Assembly (NCBI GenBank): GCA_034509495.1
Contig: CM067522.1
Coordinates: forward strand, 8,977,277-9,041,276
Reading direction: 5' to 3'
Source of the DNA: Acestrorhynchus altus
Lineage: Eukaryota; Chordata; Actinopteri; Characiformes; Acestrorhynchidae
Length of the DNA: 64,000 bases
Each line of letters begins with the position of its first letter. Within the stretch, counting starts at the first letter, position 1. Under the pieces are notes generated by a model that did not search any database, was not told the DNA's origin, and worked only from the letters and a program-made list of their open reading frames with translations. This document shows positions 1 through 10,009 of this stretch, in pieces. Made by a program: the position numbers and the translations under genes.

Positions 1-210
1 TTTATTTTTGGACATATCAGTATGTTAAGTAGCTGTATAATGTAGATATTATTAGAAAAATCATTTGTAAATGTTATTTTATACAGTAAACTTTATAATC
101 TAAAAAATGCAATATACTGTTTATTATTAACATGTCAAATAAATGTTCTAAAATTAATCTGTCCACGGAATAATTGTGTTCATGGAATGAGATGAGATGA
201 ATGGGAGAGA
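1..210 (+). other. 3' UTR of a CXCL11-type chemokine copy lying left of the window
   Basis: This stretch aligns by eye with the 3' UTRs of gene A (about 4735-4935) and gene B (about 9125-9290). Shared blocks include the start of the UTR, the run before AATAAA (138-143 here) and the trailing 'catggaatgagatga'. No coding sequence is visible before the left edge. I infer a further tandem copy just outside the window. Its coding state cannot be judged. Confidence 0.7.
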
Positions 211-248
211 AATATAATTATTTAATTTCAATTAATAAGAAAAATGGT

Positions 249-250
<2 letters not shown>

Positions 251-307
<57 letters not shown>
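251..307. repeat. (TG)n microsatellite
   Basis: Nearly pure TG dinucleotide run directly after the 3' UTR of the upstream chemokine copy. Confidence 0.95.
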
Positions 308-309
<2 letters not shown>

Positions 310-408
310 GGACTAAAATAAGCTACGTTACATAAACTATTATTTCAACCGTAAAGTTGTCATTTTGGATAAATAGCATCTTACGAAAGCATTACCTTTT
401 ACCTTTTT

Positions 409-687
409 TGTTACATTACAACCTGTATTTATTTAAAATCTGAATTATATGTGATGTATCTGCACAAAAAGTTAGTGAAGTGAAATTAGAAAAATAATGT
501 ATTCACCCCCTTTGCTATGAAGCCCCTTAATAGTTATAAAATCACATTCAGAAGTCACATGCTTGGTGAAATGAAGTCCACCTGTGTGCAATCTAATCAA
601 ACAACCCTCTGAAGACCAAGGAGATCTCCAAACATGTCAAAGACAAAGTTCTTGTGAAGTACAAATCAGGGTTGTCAGATATAAGAG
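409..687 (+). mobile_element. Tc1-like transposon remnant, 5' part
   Basis: The text resembles the 5' non-coding end and first codons of teleost Tc1-like elements: the 'attacaacctgtatttattt' start, the 'attcaccccctttgctatga' block and the 'tccacctgtgtgcaatctaa' block. No transposase frame survives. It is cut by a LINE fragment at about 688. Family assignment is from memory of such elements, not a search. Confidence 0.55.
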
Positions 688-886
688 GTTTGGTTCTTCA
701 CATGCATTGTGGAGAGCATCCTCATGGGCTGAATCAGCACCTGGCTTGGGAACTGCACCACTCTTGAGAGGAAAACTCTGCAGAGTGTGGTGCATTCCAC
801 CCAGCACATCAGCAGGGTTCAGCTCCCACACCTTCTGGATTTATACACCAGCCACTGTCCGAGGAACACCAGGAAGATTATCTTCT
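688..886 (+). mobile_element. Maui/L2-type LINE fragment (3' ORF end)
   Basis: It carries the pattern of the C-terminal ORF2 region of Maui-like LINEs: 'ggagagcatcctcatgggct', 'ctctgcagagtgtggtgcat' and 'cagcagggttcagctcccac'. The frame is broken. It ends at a short TA run (886-902). Confidence 0.6.
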
Positions 887-936
887 TATATATATATATA
901 TAAAGAACAGAAATGACTGAAAGCCCAAAATTTGTG

Positions 937-1129
937 TGACATTCCTGCCCATGATAAGTGTACTGGGAGGTGTGTACTGTGGGGGTCTGTCTACCAGTAT
1001 GATTGTCTCAATTATGCAGACAATTTTTCCATTAAATGCAGAATTACTCTCAAGTCAGAAAAGAGATTCTGCCTGGATCCAAATGGAAAAACAAGGGAAG
1101 AATGTGTTGCAGGGCAAAATGTAAGCTGA
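937..1129 (+). pseudogene. CXC chemokine exon relic (gene E type)
   Basis: After an acceptor (AAATGCAG, ending 1041), bases 1042-1129 read in phase 2 as a chemokine third exon: ITLKSEKRFCLDPNGKTRE, then a stop at 1127-1129. This closely matches exon 3 of gene E (VTLKNRKKVCLDPNTKAW). Upstream, about 937-980 reads IPAHDKC, which fits the end of a chemokine exon 2 (I-x-P-x-x-x-C), with only about 60 bases between. No signal-peptide exon or CXC motif is found; a Tc1 piece and a LINE piece sit where they would be. I take it as a decayed paralogue. A short exon of an unseen gene is the alternative. Confidence 0.55.
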
Positions 1130-2600
1130 TGCAAGCACTAAAACACTATAGGCTGCATAACTGAATACTGTGTCATGTACTGGTATCTATATAAGGGTTT
1201 CCGTAGCTCTGCAGTGAATGATGATGTGTTACTGTTCTTAGGTATTTTATCATTGTTGATCCCATCTGAACAAGTGTGATACTAGATTTCTCCATTATGA
1301 ATGGTCTAACCACAGATCCACTGCACACCTTGTAGAACTTTTAGCAAGCAGAATTACCACTTGCACATGTATCCTGGGTTTGCAAAACATCAGATGGCAC
1401 ACTTCAGACAGTCCTAAACGAATGAGGTTAATATGAGCAAAATAATAGTTTATAAATGTTTGAAAATTTTAATACTATTTAATACCAAACAGCACTCAGT
1501 AGCAGTAATGCTAGTGTCTCTTTTGCCCCAAACCCTTTTGCTGTATGTGAGCATGAATTAGCAAAGAGTGTGAAGGAAGACTACATGTACGACTCCATTG
1601 TGTAGCAGGTCAATAGGAGGTTGACTGGGCAGATTGTATAGCCTTGGTTTTTTTAGAATACCTGGTGCTGTTTCACTTAATGCATTTGCTTTGCTTTAGT
1701 TTTATTTTTTACAGATAGGCCTGGACAATAATTCATAACAATAATTATCTCAATAGAACGTTTCTGATATTTCAACATCCATAATTCACAGCGTCTGTCT
1801 CAGTCTGACTGACTGTTTAACCAGTTTAGATCTTGACTGCATACAACCCTCGCACTGGCTGTGAACCTGGTCTTTTAACTATTTGTGATGGCTCTGTCTT
1901 GTAACAGTGTCAGTATGGGGAATGATCACCAAGAATAAAAAACACCTTCATTTGATTTTGGTGATTCATAAGACTACCTGTGTTTTTGATGTGTACGAAA
2001 ACAGAGGTTTATTAATGTAAAAAACTTAAAACCTAAAGAACAAGCCAATATGATCACGTATCTGCTAAACCTGTTAAACAGTGTTTTCCAAAAATAATGA
2101 GAGCCCAGTGATTGGCTTATGAATATTGTGGTGAAGGTGACCACTCATTTCATTCATTTATATTAAGGAAAAAATATCTGTAATAATTAATTACATATAT
2201 AAATTTCATGTATGTTCTGAAAATATGCCAACACTCAAATCACTCCCTAAACCAGTAAGGCCTGAATCTGTGATGTCACTAATTCTGTTCTACATACATG
2301 CTTCATAAAAGACTTTTAGCCTCAGCACCGACTGAGCCATCACTCGTTTCCTGACCTCTGACTGTCTTAATAATAAGTATTGGAAAGTCCCAAATAAAAT
2401 CCCTCTGCACATGCAGTCTGCATCAGTTCTGTTTTACACTGCATTTATCTTCTGCATTTGCATTTAACATGTTAATTATGTTTTGGCACTCATGTTAGTT
2501 TAAATTTATTTTCTCAGCTGCACCAAAAAATGTCTATCCAACTAAATAACTAAGAGCTTCACTGTTCAATAAGTGATATGTGATATGATAAATGATGCCA
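1130..2600. other. No gene seen
   Basis: AT-rich unique-looking sequence. I see no long reading frame, chemokine exon or clear repeat on either strand. Confidence 0.5.
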
Positions 2601-2760
2601 GCAGTATAGTAGATAAAGAAGCCTTGAGTTTCATGTTCATGAACAAATCTATTTACTTCATAATTCCTTTTGTGTTAAACATTAAAAAATGCACAGTAAT
2701 TCTTACAGTAAAATGTTGCTGATATCATTTGAGCAGAAACTGAGTAGATGAGAGGTTTTG

Positions 2761-2770
2761 TTTCAGTTTC
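2761..2770 (-). promoter_or_regulatory. Distal ISRE/IRF-like element, unit A
   Basis: TTTCAGTTTC fits TTTCNNTTTC, the core of an interferon-stimulated response element. It lies about 1.2 kb upstream of the gene A TATA box and is kept in unit B (7259-7270). Function is inferred. Confidence 0.35.
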
Positions 2771-3202
2771 ATAAGTTCCTCTGAAGAGAAATGTATTATT
2801 AGCATCCACTCCACACTCAGCTACCTCTAAAGGCTCTCATTTCTCTGAAATCTTACTGTGCCCACTATAATTTATTCAGTGACATATGTAATGTACAAAG
2901 TCACATAATTCAAAAGCAACTGCAGGCAAAGACAAGGGAACTGAATATTAGAGCTAATCTTTCTGCAGTTTAAAACATTCTCAAACACACAGTAAGACAA
3001 ACAAAACACTACATGCCAAATGAATTACATTTAGATACAGGCTTTGTCTTGTCGGTGTCAATTAGAATATTTCAATAATGTGTGGGTTTACATTTGGAAA
3101 TGTATCTTAACAGCACTTTATTCAAAAGCTGAGCAGTCTTCAGTCATTTCTGGAACCCTGTTTGGATTGTCTTAATAAGCATCATCTCTTTGGTATCTTA
3201 CA

Positions 3203-3417
3203 AAAAGTAGTGTACTTGATTCTTGCGGAACCTTTGGAGGTTCTATAGTTTGAAACTGTGAAGTTACCTCTTGAGGAACTTCAAGGAACCTTCAATAAAA
3301 GCGCAAGGTTCTTGGAGGGTCTTGGAGGTTTCTTGAAGCTTCTTTAAGAGATTCCTCTCCCAAAAGAGTCAAATCAAGAACCTCCAAAGGTCTCTACTTG
3401 ATCTTTTTGCAGTGTGG
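3203..3417. mobile_element. MITE with inverted ends, only in unit A
   Basis: The left end (caaaaagtag...tttggaggttc) and right end (gaacctccaaaggtctctac...ctttttgcagtg) are imperfect inverted copies, and the middle is rich in 'ggttcttggagg'-type repeats. It has no coding capacity and is missing at the matching place of unit B, so it inserted after the duplication or was lost from B. Confidence 0.6.
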
Positions 3418-3910
3418 AAAAAAGGAATTCCACTAAAGTTTCAAAATTTCTTATGTTGTCTTATGATATTTGAAGTAACATTTGTTTTTTTAACCCATCC
3501 ATGATGGACAGGTGGCTACTTTCTCTTGTAAGGCAAAATATCTAATATCCCGATCTAATACTGTGTTTACTCACAGAATTAACCACAGAATTATAAAGAA
3601 ATGCTGGTGAAAATCCCCTTTAAGTGGACTTCATTGAAGTTTATTTATTCAGCCAATTATATTGCTGATTTATCTGCTCATCAGTAAATCAGCAGTTTAA
3701 ATTCAGGAACAACACTTTCAGAAATATATGCATATTTGTCCTGCACCAGCATATAGACCTTATTCATGAATTCATGACAAAAGGACTAACACTGTGATGA
3801 AATTCAGGATTAGACCATGCTGACTAGGGAAAGTACTTCCAAAGAAGAAGGATTTTGAAACTGAGAGGAAGCTCAGAGGAAGGTGGAGAGAACAGGCAGA
3901 AGCTGGAGAG

Positions 3911-3936
3911 GGGAAGCCCCAATCTGAGCATATAAA
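3911..3936 (+). promoter_or_regulatory. Gene A core promoter: NF-kB-type site and TATA box
   Basis: GGGAAGCCCC (3911-3920) fits GGGRNNYYCC, and TATAAA follows at 3931-3936, 96 bases before the ATG. A TTGAAACTGAGAGGAAG stretch (about 3855) upstream is ISRE/ETS-like. Unit B has the same order and spacing. Confidence 0.6.
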
Positions 3937-4031
3937 CTTCACTGAACACAGGATGATTTTCAGACCTTCTGAGACAAGAGCATCTTTCAAGACATCAACA
4001 AAGAACCCTCAAGAACATCACCAAGAGCATG

Positions 4032-4655
4032 ATGAAGTCTGCTGCACTTTTTGTTGTTCTTGCTTGTCTGATTATTGTGGAAGGTGGGGTTCTTTCTTAA
4101 TTTCTCAGATTCATTTGAATTTTACTCTTAAATTGTCAGAACTCCATCTTATAATTCATTCCCTGTTTATATGATACTGAATGATCGTGAAACAATGCAG
4201 CAAATGCTCTGTAGTATTTATCTGCAGGACAGAGGACCAGTGTAAAGAGTGTGCTTTGTCAGGGTCCTGCTGAACAATAATTGTAGATGCAGCGGTTGAG
4301 AAGATTGGTGTTCATCCTGCTGGTCCTTCTTGTGATAATGTGGAAAATTATGTAAGTTTATTAAATTAATAATAACAATAATAATGATGATGATGTTTAT
4401 GGTTATATCATTACATTCAATCATTGTTTGATTTTTCTGTTTTAGTGTCATTACATTCAAGAATCTGTGCAGGCCAGGAAATGTTGGAACCCAGAGTCCA
4501 ACTTTGCTCAGAATTACATCAAAAAAGCCATTGAAGAGAGGTGAGACGTGAGATCAGCCTTTAATGAATAATTAATTATAATGATGTGATTTGATGCTCT
4601 ATTTTTACAATAAATGATAAAATAAATAAAATGTTTTTCAGGGATCAGCAGTAAA
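4032..4655 (+). pseudogene. CXCL9/10/11-type CXC chemokine, gene A, disrupted
   Basis: The four-exon layout of the family is kept: exon 1 4032-4083 (start MKSAALFVVLACLII), exon 2 4228-4351, exon 3 4446-4540, exon 4 4643-4655, with plausible splice sites. Exons 2 and 3 hold several one-base gains and losses relative to genes B-D. Exon 2 runs into stop codons after about 17 codons, so the CXC frame and the second half of the domain are lost. Exon 3 is 95 bases instead of 90 and is also frame-shifted. TATA box, NF-kB-type site and polyadenylation signal (4862-4867) look intact, so it may still be transcribed. I call it a recent pseudogene. Consensus errors in the assembly could give the same picture, because the exon 2 indels cancel to the normal 124 bases. 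Confidence 0.75.
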
Positions 4656-4861
4656 GTGTGAGGATGAGAAAGACGAGCCAGACAACATCAGCTTCAAAAT
4701 ATTGTAAAAACTGTAAATAATCATTGTTGTATATTTTTTGAGACATACAGATTTTGATGTACAGAAACTTTAGAAAATTCTTTTGTAAAAAATTTAAGAA
4801 AAGTTTTTTTTATACATTTACATGTTAAAATGCAATGTGTTGTTTGTTATTAACAAGTCAA

Positions 4862-4867
4862 ATAAAT
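4862..4867 (+). terminator. Polyadenylation signal of gene A
   Basis: AATAAA about 207 bases after the stop codon, in a 3' UTR shared with the upstream copy and gene B. Confidence 0.6.
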
Positions 4868-4969
4868 AAGACATTTTCTAAAATAAGACATTTTAATCTG
4901 TCCTATCTTCATTTGGGTTCATGGAATGAGATGAAATTTCAAGTATATTAGATAAAGCGACTGGGTTAG

Positions 4970-5840
4970 TAAGAAGAAAAACCACCACCCACAAAATCAA
5001 CCATATTGTAGTTTATATGGTCAAGAGAGATCACCTAAGATCATCGCCTACTCAGCCAAATTGTTCTGCATTTTATGGAGCAGCAAATTCTTTCTACATC
5101 AAGACTGTACTTTTCAGATTATAGGTAACATTGGAACTAATAGTGCAGAGAAAGTCTCACCGTGTTACCTATGTCACCTGTCTTACCTAATACTTTGATA
5201 GTAACTATGATAAAAGCAAATGCTTGTATTTAGCTTTTTCCAAAACATTTAAATATCTATCATTAGTCATGGGATCCTACATCACATTAGTGATAATCTA
5301 GAGGTCATACTTAACAATAGGGGTAATCTATACTTTATGTTCACTTACATCTTTCCAAAAAGAAGACTCCACCCACACTACTAAAAATATACACACACAT
5401 CATTATCACACAGTAAGGTGGTTGGACATTTCATTATTAAACCCTGGACATTAATATGGAATAACACCCCCTGCCTATAGAAACCATATATCAACACCAT
5501 AAAAACACCTTAGCAACTACCAAGCAACATCCTTTCATCCACCTGGGATACCATAGCAACCACCTAACAACACCCTTGCCACCTTTAAAGCCTACTTAGC
5601 AATGCGTGTGGCTGAATCATCTGACCTAAATACACAAAACTCAAATATATTTACTATGTAATGACTTTCTTAAGCAGATTCCAGTGTGGCATCATGTCTA
5701 ATAAGTACCTACCAGCTATACCATACAAATACACACATGAGACTGGCTATGCCCCCCTAAACTAGCTTGTGCACATTTCCAAACACAACCCAGATACACA
5801 GAAATGAACTGATTTCAACAGAAATAACCAGTGTAATTTC
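4970..5840. other. No gene; repeat-like 'agcaaccacc' tract
   Basis: No coding sequence seen. About 5490-5600 has loosely repeated 'accatagcaaccacctaaca' units. A block near 5580-5640 (cacccttgccacctttaaag...) recurs at about 7005-7075. Confidence 0.5.
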
Positions 5841-6070
5841 ATTACCTGAACCTGCACCTCAACCTAAACCTAATGCCAAACTTAACAAATAATCTAAACT
5901 TAATCTAAACCTTAACTAAACCTGACCCTAACTATAACTTAAAATAACCATACCCTAAAGTTAGCCATAATCTAAACTAAACCTAACTGTAATCTAAACC
6001 CACCCTAGCGCTTACCCTAACCTAAACCTTTAACCTTATCTTAACCCCTGCTCTAAGCCTAAACCTAATC
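5840..6070. repeat. Degenerate telomere-like (CCTAAA/CCCTAA)n tract
   Basis: Many imperfect hexamers such as cctaaa, ccctaa, ctaaac and taacct occur without a regular register. Similar tracts are at 50870-50935 (same strand) and 55425-55665 (opposite strand). It looks like an old interstitial telomere-like satellite. Confidence 0.6.
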
Positions 6071-6624
6071 TATAGTAGATCAACAGTAATCTATAGTAAA
6101 ATACTGGATTATGTATATTTGGTAAAACAGCACAATCAGTCGGTGGGAGGTCCTTGTGAATTGTAATATATACAAGATATGTTCATGAAAATGTTATGTA
6201 TTTCTTAGGGTATAACTTTGTAGTATAGAGTATGTAAGATTTGTGGTGATGTTTTGGTCAGATTCTTAGAATTGCTTTTTGTCTCAAAATCATCTTTTCT
6301 CTAATGAGACCAAAATTTCTGATTCTAAAAAAACCTGCATTCATGAAATTATAACTAGTCTATTTAGAAAATCTTTAACAACAATCACTTATGTAAATTC
6401 TCAACTATAAATATGAGTAAAGATAAAAAATTCAATGTAATGTTTATTGTTTTTTGAGATGATTCAATTCACCTCTAGTTTTTATCTTAACAGAATAGAC
6501 GTGTTTTACTTTTGACTAATAATAATCTCCTGATTATACAAACAACTAACTTCACAGTGAATTGTTGCTGTTTTTGATCATCAACACACTTTTTAAATGG
6601 TCATAAATAGGCAACATTACATCA

Positions 6625-6970
6625 TTCATCTTTCATTGCAGTTCATCTCTACTAGTTCTAGCTCTACTAACTCCTCCAAAGTTGTCCTCAACAGGAAGAA
6701 GGCCACCTCTGGGGACAGGGAGGCAATGAAAGCAGCACAGCAGGTGAAGTGAAACACTGTGTGAGGGAAGCTAAGGAGAAAGCTAAAAGAGGAGAACAGC
6801 ATGAGAGAAGTCTGGGAAGTTGTGAAAACCCTAACAGAACAAAGACCAGAGTTGGGGGGGGGGTGTGGGGGGCAATGGAGAAGGTGAACAAAATGAGCAC
6901 CTTTTTCAACTGGTTCAACCAGCCGATGTCCCCCACCCTCTCCCTCAACACACCAGTCACCACACCACCA
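6625..6970 (+). mobile_element. Maui-like LINE ORF2 fragment
   Basis: Broken plus-strand reading such as REVWEVVKTLTEQRPEL, followed by a stretch rich in serine, proline and threonine, fits the region before the reverse transcriptase of Maui/L2 LINEs. A G-run and frame breaks make it dead. It ends abruptly at a chemokine exon scrap. Confidence 0.55.
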
Positions 6971-7003
6971 TGCTTGAACCCAGAATCCAACAGAATTACA
7001 ACA
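6971..7003 (+). pseudogene. Chemokine exon 3 scrap joined to a LINE
   Basis: About 22 bases (atgcttgaacccagaatcca and on) are identical to exon 3 of gene B, coding CLNPESN, followed by 'agaattaca' from the same exon after loss of about 7 bases. It sits directly on the end of a LINE fragment and 1.4 kb before gene B. This looks like debris of another copy. Confidence 0.55.
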
Positions 7004-7258
7004 CTCTTGCCACCTATAAAGCTTAATTAGTAAGGGTGGAACTGAAATCACCTGAACTCAATACATAGGAGGGGAATTATCTGCAAAATGATTCTTAACT
7101 TAATCACAAAAATGTTGATGATGCTTGGAAAAATGTCATCTCAGCACAAAGGAACTGCTTTCAGAGATTCACTGTTCAAGCAGCTCCTTCATAATTTCTG
7201 TTTTATAGTATTTGACTTAGGGATGAGAAACCCAAGCCACTGTGAGAGCAGATGTTTT

Positions 7259-7270
7259 AGTTTCAGTTTC
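7259..7270 (-). promoter_or_regulatory. Distal ISRE, unit B
   Basis: AGTTTCAGTTTC matches the AGTTTCNNTTTC interferon-stimulated response element consensus. The aligned site in unit A is at 2761-2770. It lies about 1 kb upstream of the gene B TATA box. Confidence 0.45.
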
Positions 7271-7415
7271 ATTTGTTTGTTTCAAGGGCAGTGTGTAAAA
7301 TAATCCCACTCAGCACTGAACTACCTCAAATAGCTTTCATTTCTCAGAAACTTTAATGTTACAAAGAATTCCCAAAAGACTTTTTCTCAATGAAAAATGC
7401 AATTTAATAAAATTA

Positions 7416-7672
7416 CTGTATTTTCTGGACTATAAGCTGCTACTTTTTTCCCCACACTTAAAACAATGCAGCTTATAATGAGGTGCAGCTTTTTCTTCTT
7501 ATATATGTTATTTCTTCTGTACTTATGCTGTGGCTGAAACCTTAATTTCCCTGAGGGAACCCTCCCAAGGGATCAATAAAGTTCTATCCTATCCTATTTT
7601 CCAGTTGTTGTTTTTTTTTAACTTTGTGGGTGCGTCTTATATTCAGGTGCGGCTTATAGTCCGGAAAATATG
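7416..7672. mobile_element. MITE with 'tattttccggactataag' inverted ends
   Basis: Ends are inverted copies (ctgtattttctggactataa at left, ttatagtccggaaaatatgg at right). A second, uninterrupted copy lies at 29801-29966. The 7.4 kb copy is longer because a LINE tail is inserted in it (about 7507-7600). Confidence 0.75.
7507..7600 (+). mobile_element. 5'-truncated LINE tail nested in a MITE
   Basis: Contains 'aatttccctgagggaaccct' and 'atcaataaagttctatccta', a typical 3' end of fish RTE/Rex-type LINEs, ending in (TATCC)n. The other MITE copy (29801-29966) lacks it. An inverted copy of the same tail is at 25866-25927. Confidence 0.6.
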
Positions 7673-8245
7673 GTACATACAATTCAAAAGCAACTGCAGG
7701 ACATGACAGAATTGCATAGAGTAAATTGAATTTAAGTGCAAATGAAACTACATTTAGATAAATGCTTTGAATTGCCAGTATCAATTAGAATAGCAATAAT
7801 GCAGTGGTGGTGGAAATTGGGAGGGAATACATTGCTACAAAAAAATATTACTAGTAATTATTTACAGTAAGTAAAATACATATACTGTTAAGATTCTGAG
7901 TTCATATCACCATCATTGTAAATATGCATATCTCTAAATTGAACCAACGAACCACAATATTATACAGAATTATACAGAAATGCTGAAATGTTAGTGGAAT
8001 TCCCCTGCTCATCAGTAAATCAGCAGTTTAAATTCAGGAACAACACTTTCAGAAATATATGCATATTTGTCCTGCACCAGCTATAGACCTTATTCATGAA
8101 TTCATGACACATCAAGATCAATACCAGATGAAATTCCAGGATTAGACCCGCCGATTCAGGGAAAGTACTTCCAAGGAAGAAAGAAGTTGAAACTGAGAGG
8201 AAGCTCAGATAAAGGTGAAAGTAGAACAGGCAGAAGCTGGAGAGG

Positions 8246-8271
8246 GGGAAGCCCCAATCTGAGCATATAAA
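8246..8271 (+). promoter_or_regulatory. Gene B core promoter: NF-kB-type site and TATA box
   Basis: GGGAAGCCCC (8246-8255) and TATAAA (8266-8271), with the same 10-base spacing as in gene A. Upstream, about 8190, TTGAAACTGAGAGGAAG is kept. A TTCCAAGGAA near 8167 is STAT-like but spaced by four bases. Confidence 0.6.
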
Positions 8272-8372
8272 ACTTCACTGAACACAGGATGATTTTCAGA
8301 CCTTCCTGAGACAAGAGCATCTTCAAGAGCATCACCAAAAGAACCCTCAAGAACATCACTGGCTAGCTAGCG

Positions 8373-8993
8373 ATGAAGCTCCGGTTGCACTTTTTGTTAT
8401 TCTTGCTTGTCTGATTATTGTGAAGGTGGGGTTTTTTTCTAATTTTCAGATTCATTGAATTTTACTTTTAAATTGTCAGAACTCATCTTATAATTCATTC
8501 CACTGTTTATACTGAATGAATATGAAATAAATGCAGCAAATGCTCTGTATTTATCTGCAGGACAGAGGACCAGTGTAAAGAGGTGTTTGTGTCAGGGTCC
8601 TGGGCTGAACATGGTTCGTATGCAGCGTGTTGAGAAGATTGAAGTTCATCCTGTTGGTCCTTCTTGTGATAATGTGGAAATTATGTAAGTTCAATAAATT
8701 CATAATGATAATAATGTTCACAGTAACAGACTTTCAACCATTTAAAAATAAAGTTTTTGCTTGTTTTTGCTTTGTTGCTTTTTGCTGTTTTAGTGTCACA
8801 TTCAAGAACAGTGCAGGCCAGAAATGCTTGAACCCAGAATCCAACTTTGCTCAGAATTACATCAAAAAAGTTGTTGAAGAGAGGTGAGATCAGCCTGAAA
8901 ACAGATTTATTTAATGAACAATTGATTATAATGTGATTCTGTGCTCTATTTTTACAACAAATGATAATTTTTTTTTTCAGGAATCAGCAGTAA
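8373..8993 (+). pseudogene. CXCL9/10/11-type CXC chemokine, gene B, broken in exon 1
   Basis: Exons: 8373-8425, 8561-8684, 8794-8883, 8981-8993. Exons 2-4 are intact and in register: VKRCLCQGPGLNMVR with the CXC, PSCDNVEI with the third cysteine, QKCLNPESNFAQNYIKK with the fourth, then a short RNQQ end. Exon 1 is 53 bases instead of 52-58 in multiples that keep phase 1. Two extra bases after ATGAAG and one missing base later shift the frame, so the signal peptide stops after about 13 codons. The bases before the ATG (ggctagctagcg) also differ from gene A. As read, no secreted product can be made. The otherwise clean exons make a sequencing or assembly error, or a very recent lesion, quite possible. 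AATAAA is at 9228-9233. Confidence 0.65.
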
Positions 8994-9227
8994 AGTTTGC
9001 GGCACAACATCTATGAAGACGAGAAAGAGAAGCCTGTGAAGATTAGCTTCAAAATGCTGCACTGATAGTGTGTCTGTGCTATAAATCTAATATTGTATAA
9101 AAGTAAATAAACATTTAAACATATTATTTAGGTTTTTGAAACACATCAGTGTTGGCAGCTGTATAATGTACAGATATGTTGGGGAAATCTTTTGTAAATC
9201 TTTTGTAAGAAAATATTTAATTTATGC

Positions 9228-9233
9228 AATAAA
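9228..9233 (+). terminator. Polyadenylation signal of gene B
   Basis: AATAAA about 235 bases after the stop codon, in the 3' UTR shared with gene A and the left-edge copy. Confidence 0.6.
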
Positions 9234-9294
9234 CTTTACAAATAAATAACATGTTTCCTTTCAATCTGTGAACATTGAATGAGATGGTATTGTA

Positions 9295-10000
9295 ATATTA
9301 AATATAGCAACAGACTTAGTGTTTTTAATGTACAAATTGTGTATAGAATACACAAAATAAGTGTCAAGCAAGGTGTCACATCTATCTGGAGACAGGACAG
9401 GTGTATTTATGTTTTAGCAGATGATATTCATATTGCTTATGTCTGGGAGTATTATAAAGATTATAAAGAGTTCTGTAGCCTTTGTTGGAAAGGTTATTTT
9501 GAAGATGAGTAGAGTCAACACAAAAAAAATGAAATGGAAGCAAATAAAGAATTAAAATTTAAAAAGCCCATAGGGGGATATGTAAGGTACTTTCCCTCAA
9601 AGAATAACAAATATGATGTTGTGGCAGTCAGGTGGTTGGTGACGCCCTACTGCCTTGCTGAACACAACATTGATACACACCTGTGACCAATGAGGATAAG
9701 TGTGGTTCACAATATCAAAAAGAGAAAAAGGTTAAAGAAAATGAACATGATTCTAGAAAATTATATTGATATTTGAATTCAACACCACTATCTCACCTCT
9801 CCCCTCAGAGCTCTTTTACAGTGACAAGGCTGAGTATTTTCCCAGCATGGAAAGAGACTGGACAGCTAGTAAATTTTACTACAAGTGTAATGAATTGCAC
9901 ATTTCATGAATGTGCACATTTCCTTTGAATTACATAGAAATTAAACAAAAAATAAATGAGATAATAATGAGAAGAAGAAGAAGTAAAAACTCGAAAACTA
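9295..10000. other. No gene seen
   Basis: AT-rich; only a short chance frame (9279-9512) with no recognisable domain. Confidence 0.45.
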
Positions 10001-10009
10001 AACTGCAGT

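Larger units (their letters stand above)
2740..4960 (+). repeat. Tandem segmental duplication, unit A
   Basis: Blocks spread through this stretch recur in order at about 7240-9290: the 'tttcagtttcat' block (2761), 'aattcaaaagcaactgcagg' (about 2909), 'aattcaggaacaacactttc' (about 3700), then promoter, exons and 3' UTR. The duplication therefore covered at least 2 kb including the chemokine gene. Each copy later gained a different MITE. Confidence 0.7.
7240..9290 (+). repeat. Tandem segmental duplication, unit B
   Basis: Second copy of the unit at 2740-4960 with the same order of shared blocks. It carries a different MITE insertion (7416-7672) and lacks the MITE of unit A. Confidence 0.7.

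Noticed and set aside
3772..3990. Minus-strand frame across the gene A promoter (and 8156-8359 in B)
   Set aside because: It covers TATA and NF-kB sites of the sense gene and is not conserved in frame between the duplicates.
6626..7051. 141-residue minus-strand frame
   Set aside because: Antisense shadow of a Maui LINE fragment and the chemokine exon scrap.
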